A stretch of DNA of 64,000 nt from Punica granatum (Eukaryota > Streptophyta > Magnoliopsida > Myrtales > Lythraceae), in the NCBI RefSeq assembly GCF_007655135.1, contig NC_045132.1, forward strand, positions 22,066,354 to 22,130,353. The letters run 5' to 3'. The translations under genes and the position numbers were made by a program. Below are positions 50,650-63,976 of this stretch, one piece after another. The notes beneath the pieces were generated by a model. That model did not search any database. It was not told the DNA's origin and was given only the letters and a program-made list of their open reading frames with translations. The first letter of the stretch is position 1. Each line of letters opens with the position of its first letter.

Positions 50650-53600
50650 ATGGCTCTCTCGCGCTTGTCCTCCTCGTCCAGGCGCCTAGATCTCCTCACC
50701 AGTCCCCTCGCCGCCGCCCTCGCCCGCCGCCCGATCTCCACTGACACGACCCCGATCACTGTCGAGACATCGGTCCCCTTCTCCGCCCACAAGTGCGAGG
50801 GGCCGTCCCGCTCCGTCGAGACCACCCCGCAGGAGCTCATTTCCTTCTTCCGGGACATGGCCTTGATGCGCCGGATGGAGATCGCAGCAGACTCCCTCTA
50901 CAAGGCCAAGCTGATCCGGGGCTTCTGCCACCTCTACGACGGCCAGGAGGCAGTCGCCGTCGGGATGGAGGCCGCCATCACCAAGAAGGACTGCATCATC
51001 ACGGCCTACCGTGACCACTGCATCTTCCTCGAACGCGGTGGCACCCTGCTGGAGGTCTTTGCGGAGCTCATGGGCCGCCGGGCGGGCTGCTCCAAGGGCA
51101 AAGGTGGCTCGATGCATTTCTACAAGAAGGACTCTGGGTTCTATGGCGGTCACGGTATTGTGGGAGCTCAGGTTCCGCTCGGCTGTGGGTTGGCCTTTGC
51201 GCAGAAGTACTCCAAGGATGAGAACGTGACCTTCACTCTGTACGGTGATGGAGCTGCCAATCAGGGGCAACTTTTCGAGGCGCTTAACATTTCCTGCCTT
51301 TTGGAACTCCCCGCCATTCTGGTCTGCGAGAATAACCACTGTGAGTGTGTAGCTTTTTTGTTTGTTTATATGTCTCTGAATAGTCCTGGAAACGGTCGAT
51401 TGAATTGGCTTGCTGTTTGTGGTTTCATGTAGATGGTATGGGAACAGCCGAGTGGAGAGCCGCAAAGAGCCCTGCATACTACAAGCGTGGGGATTATGCC
51501 CCGGGATTGAAGGTAACCTTGACTTCAATTGGGTTCCTTTCAACTGAATGCTCCATTTCTTGCTTTGCTTGTTTTGTTCCTTATGGTGATGGTTGCTCAT
51601 CCCATCAAGTTTGTTACTTTGATGATGCATTTTGGTTTCTTTCTTGACTGAAGTATCTGAATGTTGGAGTCCTGGGAGTTGGATAATTCAAAGTCATGTG
51701 GAAGGTTGTCTTTCAAGGGACAGTCAATTAACACTTCCAATCCAGTCATAAGCAGTCATATTTTCTGCCTGTTTTCATTGGGCTGTTAGTGCACACGTTT
51801 TGTTAGAGGCATACACTGTATAAACAAGCGGCTGAATGGTCCTCCCACTGGAGTGGAGTTGAGTTAGACTTATAGAATTTTCATCATTGACTGTTCAGCA
51901 TAACTCAGGTGGTTGTAGGTTGACAATGCTAGTTCTCTTTTGTATTTGGATTTATTGAGCTCTGATGCTGTAACTCTGGAATTTCTTCCTGTTAAGTGGG
52001 AATGCTGTAGAGCACCTTGTTCACTGCACAAACATTACTTGGATAACTTTTTGGATGGAGAGAGGTGGCATATGTAGATTGACTAGTATTACTGGGACAT
52101 CAAAATACACAGATGAATTTCTTTCTTTTTCATCAGAGGGCTTATTCCAGGCATGATAACTGGTTAACAATTTGTCTTACTTCATGTTCTAATCCTACAT
52201 AAGGTCAGGCCTTATAGATGACTCTGAAGCTTAGGTGAGGTGTATCTCGGCTATTGCTATGGTCATTCCAATCCTTATAAATGTCTTTCAAATAGAACTT
52301 GTTCAATTACTCAGTCTCTGGTTTACATGTATACTTCATTATAGTGTCTGCTCACACATTTCTGAACTTGGCAGTTGTGTGCAATTTCTCTTTAGGCATC
52401 CAATTTCCTCGGTATTTTTATTTGTGATGCCTGACATGGCATTCACATGTGCCTGTCTAATCTGCTGCTAAATTTCTATTTTCAAAGAAGTTTGCTACTG
52501 TCCTAACAAAATTGCTGATCAATGATAGAGAACAATCATGACCTCATGTTTCGTTGCATTTTAGCTTCATAGTTGTGGTTGTCTTAATTGATGACAATCT
52601 ATCAAATATGGAATCACCTTCTTCACATGCATAAACTATTCAAATTTCAAATTGTGACAGTTGCTTGGATTTAAACTGTTTGAGGTGCAACATTATGTAC
52701 TTATTCAATAGTTGTTTCTGTATAAGATAGTGGGAAGAGCTCCCTTTTGAGTGTAAGATTTTTTGCTGGACTGGAAGTTCCCTAGGCATTTTTGTCTTCT
52801 CTCATCATGATATTGTGTTTGTCACTTCTAGGAAGGTGATTATTCTGCAGTGTGGATGTGAAGGACACTAACAATTGGGGCTTCACGGACCTTATCAATT
52901 TTTTTTTTCTTTTATATATGGTTGACTACGTCTGAAGAGCTGTTTACATTTCCCGCTGATTCTGGCACTGAGAATTAATTAAAACGCAGCTATTATAGGA
53001 TGTCTATAGCCAGACTTTATGAGAGTTTTCATTTTGGAAGGCTGATTACCAACTTGAAACTTGGCTAACATTTACAAGTAAATTTCTGTTTGATATCAAG
53101 TATTTATGCACTGAAGGGAATTGGATTGTAGCTATTAGGGAATGTCTGTAGCTGATTTTATTGATTGTTTCCTTTTGGAGTCTATATTACCTCTAGGAGA
53201 GCTGGTTAGTCTAAACAGCCTTCTTTATTTTTTAATTATATTGGTTTTTTAGGCACTGATGACTATTGGATATTGGCATTGTGCAATGTGTTTGCCCAAA
53301 TTGATTGTTTCAAGTTCTCAAGTTACTGGCTTCCTCCTTTTCCATGCGAACAAAATCCTTCCTAATTATGTTTCACTTGAAATTTTTGGCAAGTTGTCTC
53401 ACTGTTTACTCCTTGGTTAATAGTGGCTAGTACTGATGGAAGTTGAGCGATAATCTGCTACTGGCCATAATTTATGCATTATGAGGTTGTCAAGTATTGT
53501 ATGGTTCTGATCATGAATGTTTTCACAGGTTGATGGTATGGATGCCTTTGCGGTGAAACAGGCTTGCAAATTTGCCAAGGAGCATGCTTTGAAGAATGGT

Positions 53601-55084
53601 CCCATCGTGAGTTTATTTATTCCATTCTTTGGACATAGCTTGGTGATTCTGGTTCCAGAATATGAGCACAGATGTTCTGTTGTTGCTGTTTGTGTTCTGG
53701 ACGCATCTCTTATTCTTTCTGAAACTTATTCTTTGATAACTCCCTGGTGTTATCAGATTCTTGAGATGGACACATATAGGTACCACGGTCACTCTATGTC
53801 AGATCCTGGGAGCACCTACCGAACTCGTGATGAGATTAGTGGTGTGAGACAGGTCAGTCCATTGTTTCAGATGGAGCATGGAGATTGATTTGGCTTTTTT
53901 TTTTGAACTTTCTAAAGTTTTATCTTGTTGGTTTGCTTCCTAGGAGCGCGATCCGATTGAAAGAATTAGAAAGCTGATATTGGGTCTCGATCTAGCTACT
54001 GAAAAAGAGTTAAAGGTACCATATATTGTTTACTACCATGTGCTATCCGGTGAATGATTGCTTTTTTCAAATTTTATCCATATGAATTTGCAGAAGTTTT
54101 GTCATTTCATCAAAAATTTTCATTTGTTCCTACCTTCAGTGTTCTATGCGTGCGTGCATGTGTGTGTGTGCGTGGCTGATGAGCGCCAATTTTTATCCCT
54201 TTCCAGGATATGGAAAAGGAAGTGAGGAAAGAGGTTGATGAAGCCATTGCTCAAGCTAAGGTAAGACACTTGTAGCAGTTTCTTATATATATTATAAAGT
54301 TGTTTTTTTCCTTAATGTGATACGCTATTTGACACTAGGATAGTATGTACTGTTGCTTTCCGAGATACTGCTATTGGGGCTCATTCATTCTCATACTGTA
54401 CTTCTTACCCTTCTTCAGGAGAGTCCAAATCCAGATCCTTCTGAACTGTTCACAAATGTATATGCAAAGGGATATGGAGTTGAGGTATGATAAATTCATA
54501 GATAAAGTCAATATGATTGGTTTTTTGGTTCCATTTAATTGATCTTCACCATCACACTGCCTAATTGTTAACTGATTTGGTCTTTGGTGTCTTCTTTTCT
54601 TTGCCACTAACTACCTGGACTTGAGTAATGAATTAGATAGTTCTTCCTAAATCTTCCCTTCTGGGGCCATGCCATCTTCTTTTACACGAATCAGTACCTT
54701 GATCAGTTCTGTGGTAGAAAGGGATATGCCAAATTGCGAACTGCAGGAAAGAAAAGGGTGGCTGCAAAATGATAGCCGCTACCAAGATGTGTTGTTTCTT
54801 TCAACTCTAGCAAAAATATATACGAGTTTATAAAAGAAGAGTAGGATTGACGGTAAAATTGACTTGTCCACTAGAACCTTGTGCGAAAACGATTTAGAAT
54901 ATGGATTGCTACCTAATGAGTTTCAGTTCACTTCTAGTTCAATAGTTGAGGCACTCGGAGTACAGAGATCTTCCAAGTATGAATGGCATGCTTGATAGTG
55001 GCTTGTCGGATTGATTCCTTGTCTGATGTTTGGATGCAGGCCTTCGGAGCAGACAGGAAAGAGGTGAGAGCTGCGCTTCCATAG
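50650..55084 (+). CDS. PDH-E1alpha: Pyruvate dehydrogenase E1 component subunit alpha, mitochondrial
   Basis: Eight exons (50650-51340, 51433-51512, 53529-53606, 53757-53852, 53944-54015, 54207-54260, 54419-54484, 55040-55084) give 393 residues, as expected for plant E1-alpha. With E1-beta it decarboxylates pyruvate using thiamine diphosphate and acetylates the lipoyl group of E2, feeding acetyl-CoA to the TCA cycle. A Ser/Arg-rich, acid-free leader ([14 protein letters not shown]...) is a mitochondrial targeting peptide. [13 protein letters not shown], the TPP motif GDGAANQGQ (199-207) through ENN (227-229), and [20 protein letters not shown] with the regulatory serine loop in exon 4 are all intact. 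All introns are GT..AG with consistent phases; intron 2 is 2.0 kb. The C-terminus is RKEVRAALP. Residues 215-220 read SCLLEL where relatives I know have SALWDL, probably a neutral change. Confidence 0.97.
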
Positions 55085-56960
55085 ATCAAAACTGAAACGT
55101 GAACTAACATGGGCGCTCCTCTATTTCCTCCGGCATTCGGAGGAGCCAAATCAATAAAAGGTTTTCCGTCGATTCAATATAGATTGCCAGTCATCTCGTG
55201 GTTACCTGCCCTTCGCAAGTTGTGCATCATTTTTTGATGCTTCGAGCACATTCCTTTCTGTCTTCTTCCCTTATCACTTGATTGGGACCCAACAACTGCA
55301 TGATTTACTCATGTTTTGAAAGCTCCAAGGTTTCTTGTGAGGATATTTAGATGATCGATCAAAAGAAGTTTACCCAAGTGATCTGAAGTATCCATGGACC
55401 ATTGCCAGACGGTTCACTCGGGCACTCACATGATATGTGTATCTGTCCCATTGATCTGCTGCGAACCGGGGATTATTTCGCTACAAACATTTGAGTCCTG
55501 CTAGCGGTGAATAGGATGGAAAGAAAGATAATTGTAAGGGAATGGGCAGAGTGGTAAATTACGAAAGTCAATTAGTCACGCGCGTCAAATAGAGAGGCAA
55601 AGGGTTAGATCACCGCTTGTTTCACGGGGGATAGGAGGGACAGGCGCCTCTCTTGTCTAATATCACGGGGGTACTATAGAGTTCCATCTTTTTCAAATTG
55701 ACATCCATTAAATTCGGGCTTGTATTTCACATGAAATCGTAGGTAAGTTTGATCGTTACGTCAAGTTCCAAATTCCGCCCCGATTTAATTATTAGGAGGG
55801 CCATCTCGACTCGATTTCTATCTGACCATAGGTGATTTGGCAGTCTCAACGCACAACTTGAAAGAATCCAACCGAGAAAGATCTGCTTCAATTTCTAAAC
55901 CAGATTGAAAGGAAAACATGGAAATTACTATCATCTTTCTTGCATGAGATCCGAAATGCGAAATTTCTCTCTATGGCAATGTAAGTTTAGTACGATATGT
56001 TAGATTGTATGATTTATGGATATTTAAAAATTTTATAAAGATAATTATTAAGGAAAGGCGCCAACAAGAAAAAGACAAATTCATTTGGTTCACCTGGCAA
56101 AAGTGGCAAGTTCTAGCAGCGGCAGGGCAGGGCAGGGCAGCATAAATTGTAGAGAAAAAAGTGGTGCCAGGACAAAAAAATCACCGTCCGACAGAACACT
56201 ATTTATGTGTCTTTTTTCAGTTTTTTTCCAATTTTTTTCTCTCTTTTTTTTAAATATATAAAAGAGAAAATCTGAAAAATGTGTCAGTGTCACTCTCATT
56301 CATTATAATTATTATTATTAAAAAAAGAAAGAAAGATGAAAATTACAATCCAATTGCATCAGAGTATCCAATGCCCTTGGCAGAGCACAGTACACCTACT
56401 GCCCACCTTCCTACTCACTGAATATTCTCAATCATCGCTAAATGCCACGTTCTTATTTCTCAATTATCTTAATTTTGTTGTCCACCTGCTTAATTAGCTT
56501 GAATTGACAATCATATTAATAATTTCACATATTTGTTTTGCTTTTTTGGTCACACAAAAAAAAAAAAAAGAGCACAGATCAACGAAAACATGATAATTTG
56601 CAACTGCTCTCTAACCTCCATGAACACTCATTACTTCTCCTTTTATTTTTTATTTTTTTTTAGATTACAAAATCTTATCAGCCTGTTAGATCATACTAAT
56701 CATTTAAATTATTATTTTTGCTTATTTAGAAAGGGAAGATCAAAATATTCATATCCATTTTCTATTTTTCTATATTTTGGAGGAAGCATGCAAGAATTTT
56801 GTCGTAATTTATGCCATTTCAACTAATTCCATCACTCGCCAGCCACCTGTGTTTGTAATTAAAGCACACTCATATCTATATATTTACATATGCATAATAT
56901 ATGTATGTATGTATATGTAAATATGCAACTTGCAGCAATGCCAGATGAACTAGACACTTG

Positions 56961-57007
<47 letters not shown>

Positions 57008-57875
57008 GTGTGTGTATAATTGTATATATTGACCAACTAATCATATGAGAGTTGTCCAATTATAGCCCTTTGACCTATAATCAATTTACTTGCTAATATT
57101 TATTTTAGAGGAAATTGAGTCGTCCATATTTTTGTGTAAAAAAACGTATCCCGTACATTCTTGAAATTTCTAGCAATAATAGAAATTTATTGATATTCTA
57201 TACATTTTGTCAATCCACAACCCGAGCTCGCAATAAGATATAGTATGGTAAGGTTTAATTTCAATAGAATGTTTGAACACCAAAAAGTATGTTATTGACT
57301 CGATTTTTCACTCGGTATCAATACGTTAATGTTCGAGCATGTCTTACCGTAGTGGTGGAGTAATTTTCCCCGTATAATCGAACTTAAGATCCTTTTCATA
57401 ATCGATATAAAATGTGTGATCTTGCAAATTTTCATATCTTGAAGATTTTATTTTATTTAGGTCCTTGTTGAAAAAGGTCCAATATCATTGTCGGAGAGGG
57501 ACCATGACGCAGAAAGCATAAAGCCCTAACACCCAATTTTTCTTCTTCTTTTTCTTTTTTTTAAGGAATAAATTAGTATTTTAATTTTTAGTTGAATCAA
57601 TATTTAAAAAAAATGAAAGAACGATATGATGTCGGAACTTTAAAAAGCCTATCGACTTATATTAAAAGGAAAGTCTCCTGCCAAACGAGGTCTTGAAAAA
57701 CTAATTATAAATGCTTTTTTTTTTCCTTCAATCTTCGAGTTCGGTGCCAACTTCGGTTGGCACAAAGAACATTTATATATCTATATCAGAAAAAATTACA
57801 TTTATATACGAAGTTAACTCGATATGGGGGGTTGGTGTTGCTCAATCTCGACGTCTAAAGAATACCAAGAAGATA
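55085..57875. other. Intergenic downstream of PDH E1-alpha
   Basis: Begins with the likely PDH 3' untranslated region. No gene is seen after that. A GGGCA pentamer repeats at 56124-56140, and a (TA)n microsatellite spans about 56972-57001, next to short TG runs. Confidence 0.4.
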
Positions 57876-57990
57876 TCAGCTCAATTGTTTGACAATGAAG
57901 AAATTTAAGCACTTATACGTCACGGGTTTGATTCGTTCAGTAGTAAAACCTTATTGAAATGTAAATAAAGGACCTTTCACTTTCACTTCT
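57876..57990 (+). mobile_element. Possible tRNA-derived SINE (family C)
   Basis: TCAGCTCAATTGTTTGACA resembles a pol III A box (TAGCTCAGTTGG type), and 47 bases on CGGGTTTGATTC resembles a B box (GGTTCGATTC type). The downstream body ends in T-rich sequence rather than a clean tail and no target duplication is evident. Confidence 0.4.
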
Positions 57991-58081
57991 CTTTTGAACA
58001 TAGTGCAGATAAAGATATGAAACATGAACTAGAAATGGGACAAGCGATATAAACTAATTAATTAATTTTTGGGTTGATTTA

Positions 58082-58257
58082 TGGTGCGTTTGATTTTAGA
58101 GTTAAAAGTAAATTTAATTTTGATTTTGATTGTGGAAAATGACAAATGAGATGATATTATAAATTTAACTTGGAAAACGTGTATTTTTTATTGTGTAGTG
58201 TATTGAGTTAAAATTAAAATTATAATTCTAAAATTAAATTTACAAATCAAACGGGCC
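58082..58257. mobile_element. Tourist-like MITE
   Basis: 176 bp. The left end TGGTGCGTTTGATTTT pairs with the complement of GGCCCGTTTGATTTG at the right, and sub-terminal TAGAGTTAAAA also has a partner. Direct repeats TTA at 58079-58081 and 58258-58260 fit the Harbinger target preference. The interior is AT-rich and non-coding. Confidence 0.7.
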
Positions 58258-58731
58258 TTACAATCTGTACAATATGTATTTCATAATTAATAGGGCGTTC
58301 TTGCCACTTGTGTAAATGCAAATGGGCAGAAAGGAAAATATGGGTTGCCACGTAAGCGGTAGGGGGGAGCACGTGGTCACATGGGGATGAGCAAGCCAAT
58401 GAGGTGTCAGTGTCAGAAGCAACACAGTAGCGAATCGCAGCCGTCCACATCCATCACAGCTGTTCCCTCACCCTTCCCTAACTGGCATTTCCCATTTCTT
58501 TTGTTTTTCTTTTGATGAGTTTAAAGAAAAAATCACTATTGGACGCAAAATTATTATTATTATTTTTTTAAAAGTCATTTAATCCAATTTCTAGTTTTCT
58601 GAAATTTATTATTATTATTATTATATTGTTATAGCAAAAATCTAAAGAGAGATCTCACTGAGTAGGGGAGATTCTTTCTAGTAACATCCAGAAGATCGAA
58701 TTTCTGTGAGATTGCCATTGACAAGGCCAAC

Positions 58732-59764
58732 TGTTAAGACATATTGTCACATATGGAAAAATTTTAAAAGAAATCAACGGGTTTATTAAGTGATTGAGTG
58801 TCATAATCTATCAGCTCGAGCTTTTGGCTCAATAGTTTATAGGCCCAGCGAAATTTTATGCGGTATCAGAGCGGTTTACGCTTTTCGCGCACATGTGTAG
58901 GATCATACCATGCCGTATTCGGTTTCGAGGCAGTTAAGAGTGCGTCTCATGTTAGTTAGCCTCAAGAATGTCCCAATTCAGTTCCAATGTAGTCAAAGGT
59001 GCATCTCTAGTTAAGCCCGAGCGTGGAGTTCGAGGCTAATTTGGTATTTGTCCCTCATCACCCGAGCATGAAAGATTGATACTCGGCTCAAGCATGTGGT
59101 CAGCTGTTGAGGGCGGATGTTTAAGGGCACGTAGCACGTGGCACGCGCTAACCACACGTTGCCATGTGAAGGCAGGTGTTGAGATATATTGTCCTACACG
59201 AAAAAATTGAGAAAAAACCACTAGCTTATATAAGATTTGGGTCAAATAACCTATCAGCTTAAACTTTTAATTTACAGGTGGGCTTAAGTCCGCATAGGTC
59301 CAAATGTGAATTTCATAATATCATAGCGAGTTATACTTTCACGCGTTCGTTTGGCTCACACTACGCAAAATCTAGTTTTGAGACAACCAAATTGCGCACC
59401 ATCTTAGTCTGGCCCAAATGTGACCTCGTTATCAATTAACCCTCTCCTCTTGCCTGAGGTGCAAGAAGAAGTCCACTTCGTGATTAGGTCCCGAGCACGA
59501 AAGTCCAATATTGGCTTGTAGTCAGTTCTTGAGGGCGGATGTTCAAGTCCATGTAGCACATGTAGGTGAAACATCAAAGTCACACGTTGCCATGTGAGGA
59601 CGAGTGTTGAAACATATTGTCTCACACGGAAAAATTAAACAAAAATCAACAGGTTTATAAAGTGATTGGGTACTATAATATATTAGTTCGAGCTTTTGAG
59701 TTGGAGATGTGTTAAATAGCTTATAGGCCCAGTGGTTACACTACAATTAATTTGAAAAATTTTA
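58732..59764 (+). mobile_element. TRIM array: three LTRs and two interiors
   Basis: Related LTR-like units begin TGTT(A/G)A(G/A)A(C/T)ATATTGTC at 58732, 59177 and 59605 and run about 125-160 bp, each with TATCAGCTCGAGCTTTT-like and CTTATAGGCCCA-like blocks. After each comes a primer-binding-like sequence: GGTATCAGAGCGG (58862), ATATCATAGCGAG (59318), GGTATCATCGG (59765). The two interiors (about 315 and 290 bp) share GAGGGCGGATGTTYAAG and CACACGTTGCCATGTGA just before the next LTR and encode nothing. LTR-int-LTR-int-LTR order is what unequal exchange between TRIM copies leaves. Confidence 0.8.
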
Positions 59765-59765
59765 T

Positions 59766-61807
59766 GGTATCATCGGTACCTCTGCTTAACAATTGTCGGA
59801 GCACTCCAATAAGAGAGAAAGTTATAGAGAGGAGGTTGATCCAACGGCTAGAGGTGCGAAAGCAACCGTGTTTTGGAGCTAATAAAGACCCATTAGACGT
59901 ATGAGAAAGATGGAGTTGACAAATCAACTCGTATCATTGAGATTGATGTTCCAACGTGTCTGATTAGAGTGACAATTTAGGAAAACATAAACCCAAAAAT
60001 TAAACATTTAGTTAATTAATGATGACATTAAGAAACCTTCTCATTCAAGGCAACCCATTCACATATAAAGGCGTATCACAGTGAGTTTGATCAATTCAAG
60101 GTTGAAGGGGTCAATTTTCATAAATTGACCTCGCGCGTCTCTTATAAATATACACTCTTGGGAACCAAGCAAGCTTCTTTGATTTCCCATCAATTTAGGG
60201 ATCAAATGTAACGCTATTCCTCGCGGGCATTAGTAAAATCGAGTAAAACTATGTGATAACCTGCACGTTATATGTAGGCAAGTTATTTATTTCTAATTCA
60301 TGAAACACTTGTACTCTTGTAAGGATCAATAATTGCGATTCATCGATCTATTTATTCGTTGTTTGTCGCCATGAAATAAATTATAAAGAGGGCAAGGAAC
60401 TTTCCTGTATGATTATAATTAGTACTTATTGATAGCAAGGAGCTCTCGTATCCTATTTTAATTAGTACCGAATCAACAAAAAACGGAAATGATATTGGAA
60501 TAATCGGAGCCTCCACTTTGATTCTAAGGAACCGATGAACACACAACCCAAGTGACAACTACCAATTAGCTATAGCACAAAAGCATATACACATATTATT
60601 ATTATGCCCATAATGCTTTGCTTTGTATTCACACACACTCAATTCCTAAGACATGTAAATGTCAACCGCAAATCCACATGGCGGAACGTCCGAGAAGTTA
60701 TTCCATCCCCATTCTTGCAATAATTCGTACATTGTATTTGTCTTAATCATCTAGTTTTGTATCATGAGAATTGCTATTTTCATCCAATTCGGAACTGCCG
60801 AATATCGGGCTCTTCATGAGATCCATAGCCGCTAGTAAAATATGGCTACAATATCTCGAACCGTTTTATTCGATAGTAAATTACCAAAAATCATTATAAT
60901 GTATGCTCATTGAGCGTACACCATGAGATCGTAGATAGTCACGGTATATGCAGATTTCCATTTAATTTTTTAGGCATAAAATTTATAGAGGAGAGCAAAA
61001 GAGCGAAGATTCCAAGAAAAAGGGCTTATTCCTTGCTTGCCAGCGGTTTCCACTAAAGCATACCGGCTGCCAGTTTTATTTTTCCTTTATTATTATTTTT
61101 TTTTGTAAAAGTGTTCTTTTCCTTCTTGCCATTACTCTAACCGTACTCCACATAAATAATAATAATAACAAAAATAATTTGAAGTCACGAGTAAGTCAGT
61201 CTATTGGATGATATCGGCTTGATTTTAGGCATGAGATACTTCGAGTGAGTTTTGAACTCTCGCGGTACAAGTAAAGTTTGTACACATTGAGTGTGGTTTG
61301 CTAATTATACTCGCACTATCTATATATCTATATATAATATATAAAAACGGAAGAGCGCACTGTTGATCGAGATTCATGCATTTGGCATATATTGATATTA
61401 TATTTAATGGATGTTAGAAATATGTATAGTTAATTTGCATGTATTAATGTATAATTAAAAAACTGAAAAATATAAAATTTCCTCAATAATCGAAAAGAAG
61501 TATTCAATATTCAAATTCAGTAAACTGAATTCACTATAACTGCTTGATACTTAATAATATTCACTTGCTTTTATTCAATATACTTTTCTTTTATATATAC
61601 ATCTCTACCTAATAACTCCACTTTTCATAAGTATTTATACATATTATAGAATTACAATCTCTCTATAAATATATTATTTACTTTATATGTCTATAGCATG
61701 TATTTGTTTATTGCCATTATTATTTTATTTATTTGACTGTCTTTTCATCTATATTCATCTATAAGTTATATATATTTATAAATCAATAAAACAGATAAAA
61801 AATATTA
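59766..61807. other. AT-rich intergenic
   Basis: No gene, RNA gene or complete repeat recognised; short frames only. Confidence 0.4.
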
Positions 61808-62053
61808 TGGTCCGTTTGGATTGAGAGTTAAAAAACTTTAATTTTAACTTTAACTGTAACTCAACACACTACATAATAAAAATATACATTTCCCAAGTTA
61901 AAAATTTTAACTTTAACTTTAACTCAACACACTACACAACAAAAACACACGTTTCCCAAGTCAAATTTATAATCTCATATCATTTGTCCTTTTCTACAAT
62001 TAAAAACCAAAATTAAAATCAAAATTACTTTAACTCTGAAACCAAAAGCACCA
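61808..62053. mobile_element. Tourist-like MITE
   Basis: 246 bp. Left end TGGTCCGTTTGG and right end the complement of TGGTGCTTTTGG, with inward pairing of GAGAGTTAAA and the matching TTAACTCTG. TTA at 61805-61807 and 62054-62056. The interior repeats TAACTTTAACTCAACACACTACA twice or nearly so. Confidence 0.7.
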
Positions 62054-62706
62054 TTAATGTCCTCGTAGGAAAATAAAATAACAAACTGATTATGTTATTA
62101 TTCACAGTGTACAGATCATTCCAGTTAATACACCAAACAAAAAACTGAAATAAAAAATATATGAAAAAGATAAAAGAAGCACAACTTCTTACATAAAAAA
62201 ATACACATATTTTAATACCCAATAAATTCACCATGTTCTTGTGTCATCCCCATAACCAGAAAACCGCGTCTCCCTCTCTCCCTCTCTCCCCTCTCTGCTC
62301 TCTCCAGAGAGCGAGCGAGCGAGCGAGCGAGAAGAGCCTCATCAAACTATTCCGCGGGTTGATTTTTGATGGCGGAATAGTAAGAGAAACCGTGTTTTTT
62401 TTTTTGCTATGGTATTCGTCTGTGTTTGCTTGCCCATTATTCATTGACCCTTCTCCTTCTTCTTCTTCTTCTTCTTCATCTTCCTTCTTCTTCCATTAAA
62501 GCCTATAGAACCAACCTTCCCATCAGAAAACGAACAATCTGTCAATGCTCTGCCTCTCATATAGCCTTCTTCTTTAATCGGAACCAGCCCAAATCCTCCC
62601 CCTTCTCCTCCATTAACGCAACCTTCGCCTTCCCCTGCACAGCCCCCAACAGCAACCGCTCCCTTTTCTGATAACGGAAGAACCCATCACTGCAACTGAA
62701 ACCGCC
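62054..62706. other. Promoter and leader of the GATL gene
   Basis: CT-rich with a (CGAG)n stretch at about 62309-62330 and (CTT)n at about 62455-62476, typical of a plant 5' untranslated region. No separate coding gene is convincing. Confidence 0.5.
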
Positions 62707-63855
62707 ATGACCCGAAACCCCGTCGTGCTGTTCCTCATCCCCCTCCTTGTCTTGCCGTCGCTCTGCCTTGCCATTCGCCCCCTACAGGCCAGGGATGGTG
62801 GGGCTGACCCGGGGTTCCGTTACGCCGAGGCCCCCGGGTACCGCAACGGCGCGGAGTGCCCTGGACTGTCGTCCTCGTCGGCGGCGGGAGGCCGGGAGTT
62901 GGAGGTGGTGTCGTACTGCGACCCTTCCCTGGTCCACATCGCGATGACCCTTGACTCCGAGTATCTCCGGGGGTCGATCGCCGCCGTCCACTCGGTTCTC
63001 CGCCACGCTTCCTGCCCGGAGAACATATTCTTCCACTTCATCGCGGCGGAGTTCGACCCTGCCAGCCCCCGGGACCTGTCCCGGCTGGTCCGGTCCACCT
63101 TTCCGTCGCTCAACTTCAAGGTGTACATCTTCAGGGAGGACGCCGTCATCAACCTCATCTCCTCCTCGATACGCCACGCGCTCGAGAACCCGTTGAACTA
63201 CGCGCGCAACTACCTCGGTGACATCCTCGACCCCTGCGTTGACCGCGTCATTTACCTCGACTCCGACGTCGTCGTCGTTGACGATGTCAGGAAGCTCTGG
63301 GACACCAGCCTCTCCGGCGGCCGCGTCATCGGCGCTCCCGAGTACTGCCACGCCAACTTCACCAAGTACTTCACCGACAACTTCTGGTCCGACCCTGTCC
63401 TCTCCCGGGTCTTCGGGTCCCGCAGCCCCTGCTACTTCAACACCGGCGTCATGGTCATGGACCTCGTCCGGTGGCGCGACGGCAACTTCCGAAAGCGGAT
63501 CGAGAACTGGATGGAGGTCCAGAAGAGGAAGCGGATCTACGACCTTGGGTCCCTCCCGCCGTTCCTGCTGGTTTTCGCCGGGAATGTGGAGCCGATCGAC
63601 CACCGGTGGAACCAGCACGGGCTCGGCGGGGACAATGTGAAGGGCAGCTGCCGGTCTCTCCACCCGGGCCCCGTCAGCCTGCTCCACTGGAGCGGCAAGG
63701 GGAAGCCGTGGGTCCGCCTCGACTCGAGGAAGCCCTGCCCGCTCGACTTCCTCTGGGAGCCCTATGACCTATACAAGCCGGTGAGAACTCTGCCCAGGGA
63801 TCGCACCGCCCACATATCCTCGGCATGGATCGGGTACTCGAGCTACCTGTTGTGA
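62707..63855 (+). CDS. GATL: Galacturonosyltransferase-like (GATL) GT8 glycosyltransferase
   Basis: Intronless gene of 382 residues. An N-terminal hydrophobic signal ([18 protein letters not shown], 6-23) sends it to the secretory pathway, probably the Golgi. The GT8 domain follows: [18 protein letters not shown], then [11 protein letters not shown], the metal and sugar-nucleotide motif [11 protein letters not shown] (DSD at 185-187), the [12 protein letters not shown] acceptor region, QHGLGGDN and the C-terminal [13 protein letters not shown] proteins act in pectin and xylan synthesis of the cell wall and are shorter than GAUTs because they lack the long N-terminal part; length and single exon fit. 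It is close to the GATL8/9/10 or GATL3/4 groups; I cannot choose by eye, but neighbour genes favour GATL8-10. The very high GC of the coding sequence contrasts with its surroundings. Confidence 0.93.
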   Translation: MTRNPVVLFLIPLLVLPSLCLAIRPLQARDGGADPGFRYAEAPGYRNGAECPGLSSSSAAGGRELEVVSYCDPSLVHIAMTLDSEYLRGSIAAVHSVLRHASCPENIFFHFIAAEFDPASPRDLSRLVRSTFPSLNFKVYIFREDAVINLISSSIRHALENPLNYARNYLGDILDPCVDRVIYLDSDVVVVDDVRKLWDTSLSGGRVIGAPEYCHANFTKYFTDNFWSDPVLSRVFGSRSPCYFNTGVMVMDLVRWRDGNFRKRIENWMEVQKRKRIYDLGSLPPFLLVFAGNVEPIDHRWNQHGLGGDNVKGSCRSLHPGPVSLLHWSGKGKPWVRLDSRKPCPLDFLWEPYDLYKPVRTLPRDRTAHISSAWIGYSSYLL

Positions 63856-63960
63856 TTGAAGTATTTCGGTCCGGCGATCGGACAAATGGCCGTGAATCCA
63901 TGATTAGAATTTCATTACATTGATCAGATTCTTTGATAGGTCTGTACAGATTGAGAGAGA

Positions 63961-63976
63961 GGGGGGGGGGGGGGGG
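63961..63976. repeat. G16 homopolymer
   Basis: Sixteen consecutive G after GAGAGAGA, about 105 bases past the GATL stop and so probably inside its 3' untranslated region. Length in the assembly may be unreliable. Confidence 0.8.

Noticed and set aside
50686..51630. 314-codon antisense frame over PDH exon 1
   Set aside because: Shadow frame; the sense strand is unmistakable PDH E1-alpha with matching introns.
62782..63687. 301-codon antisense frame in the GATL gene
   Set aside because: Shadow of a GC-rich coding sequence; the sense frame has full GT8 motifs.
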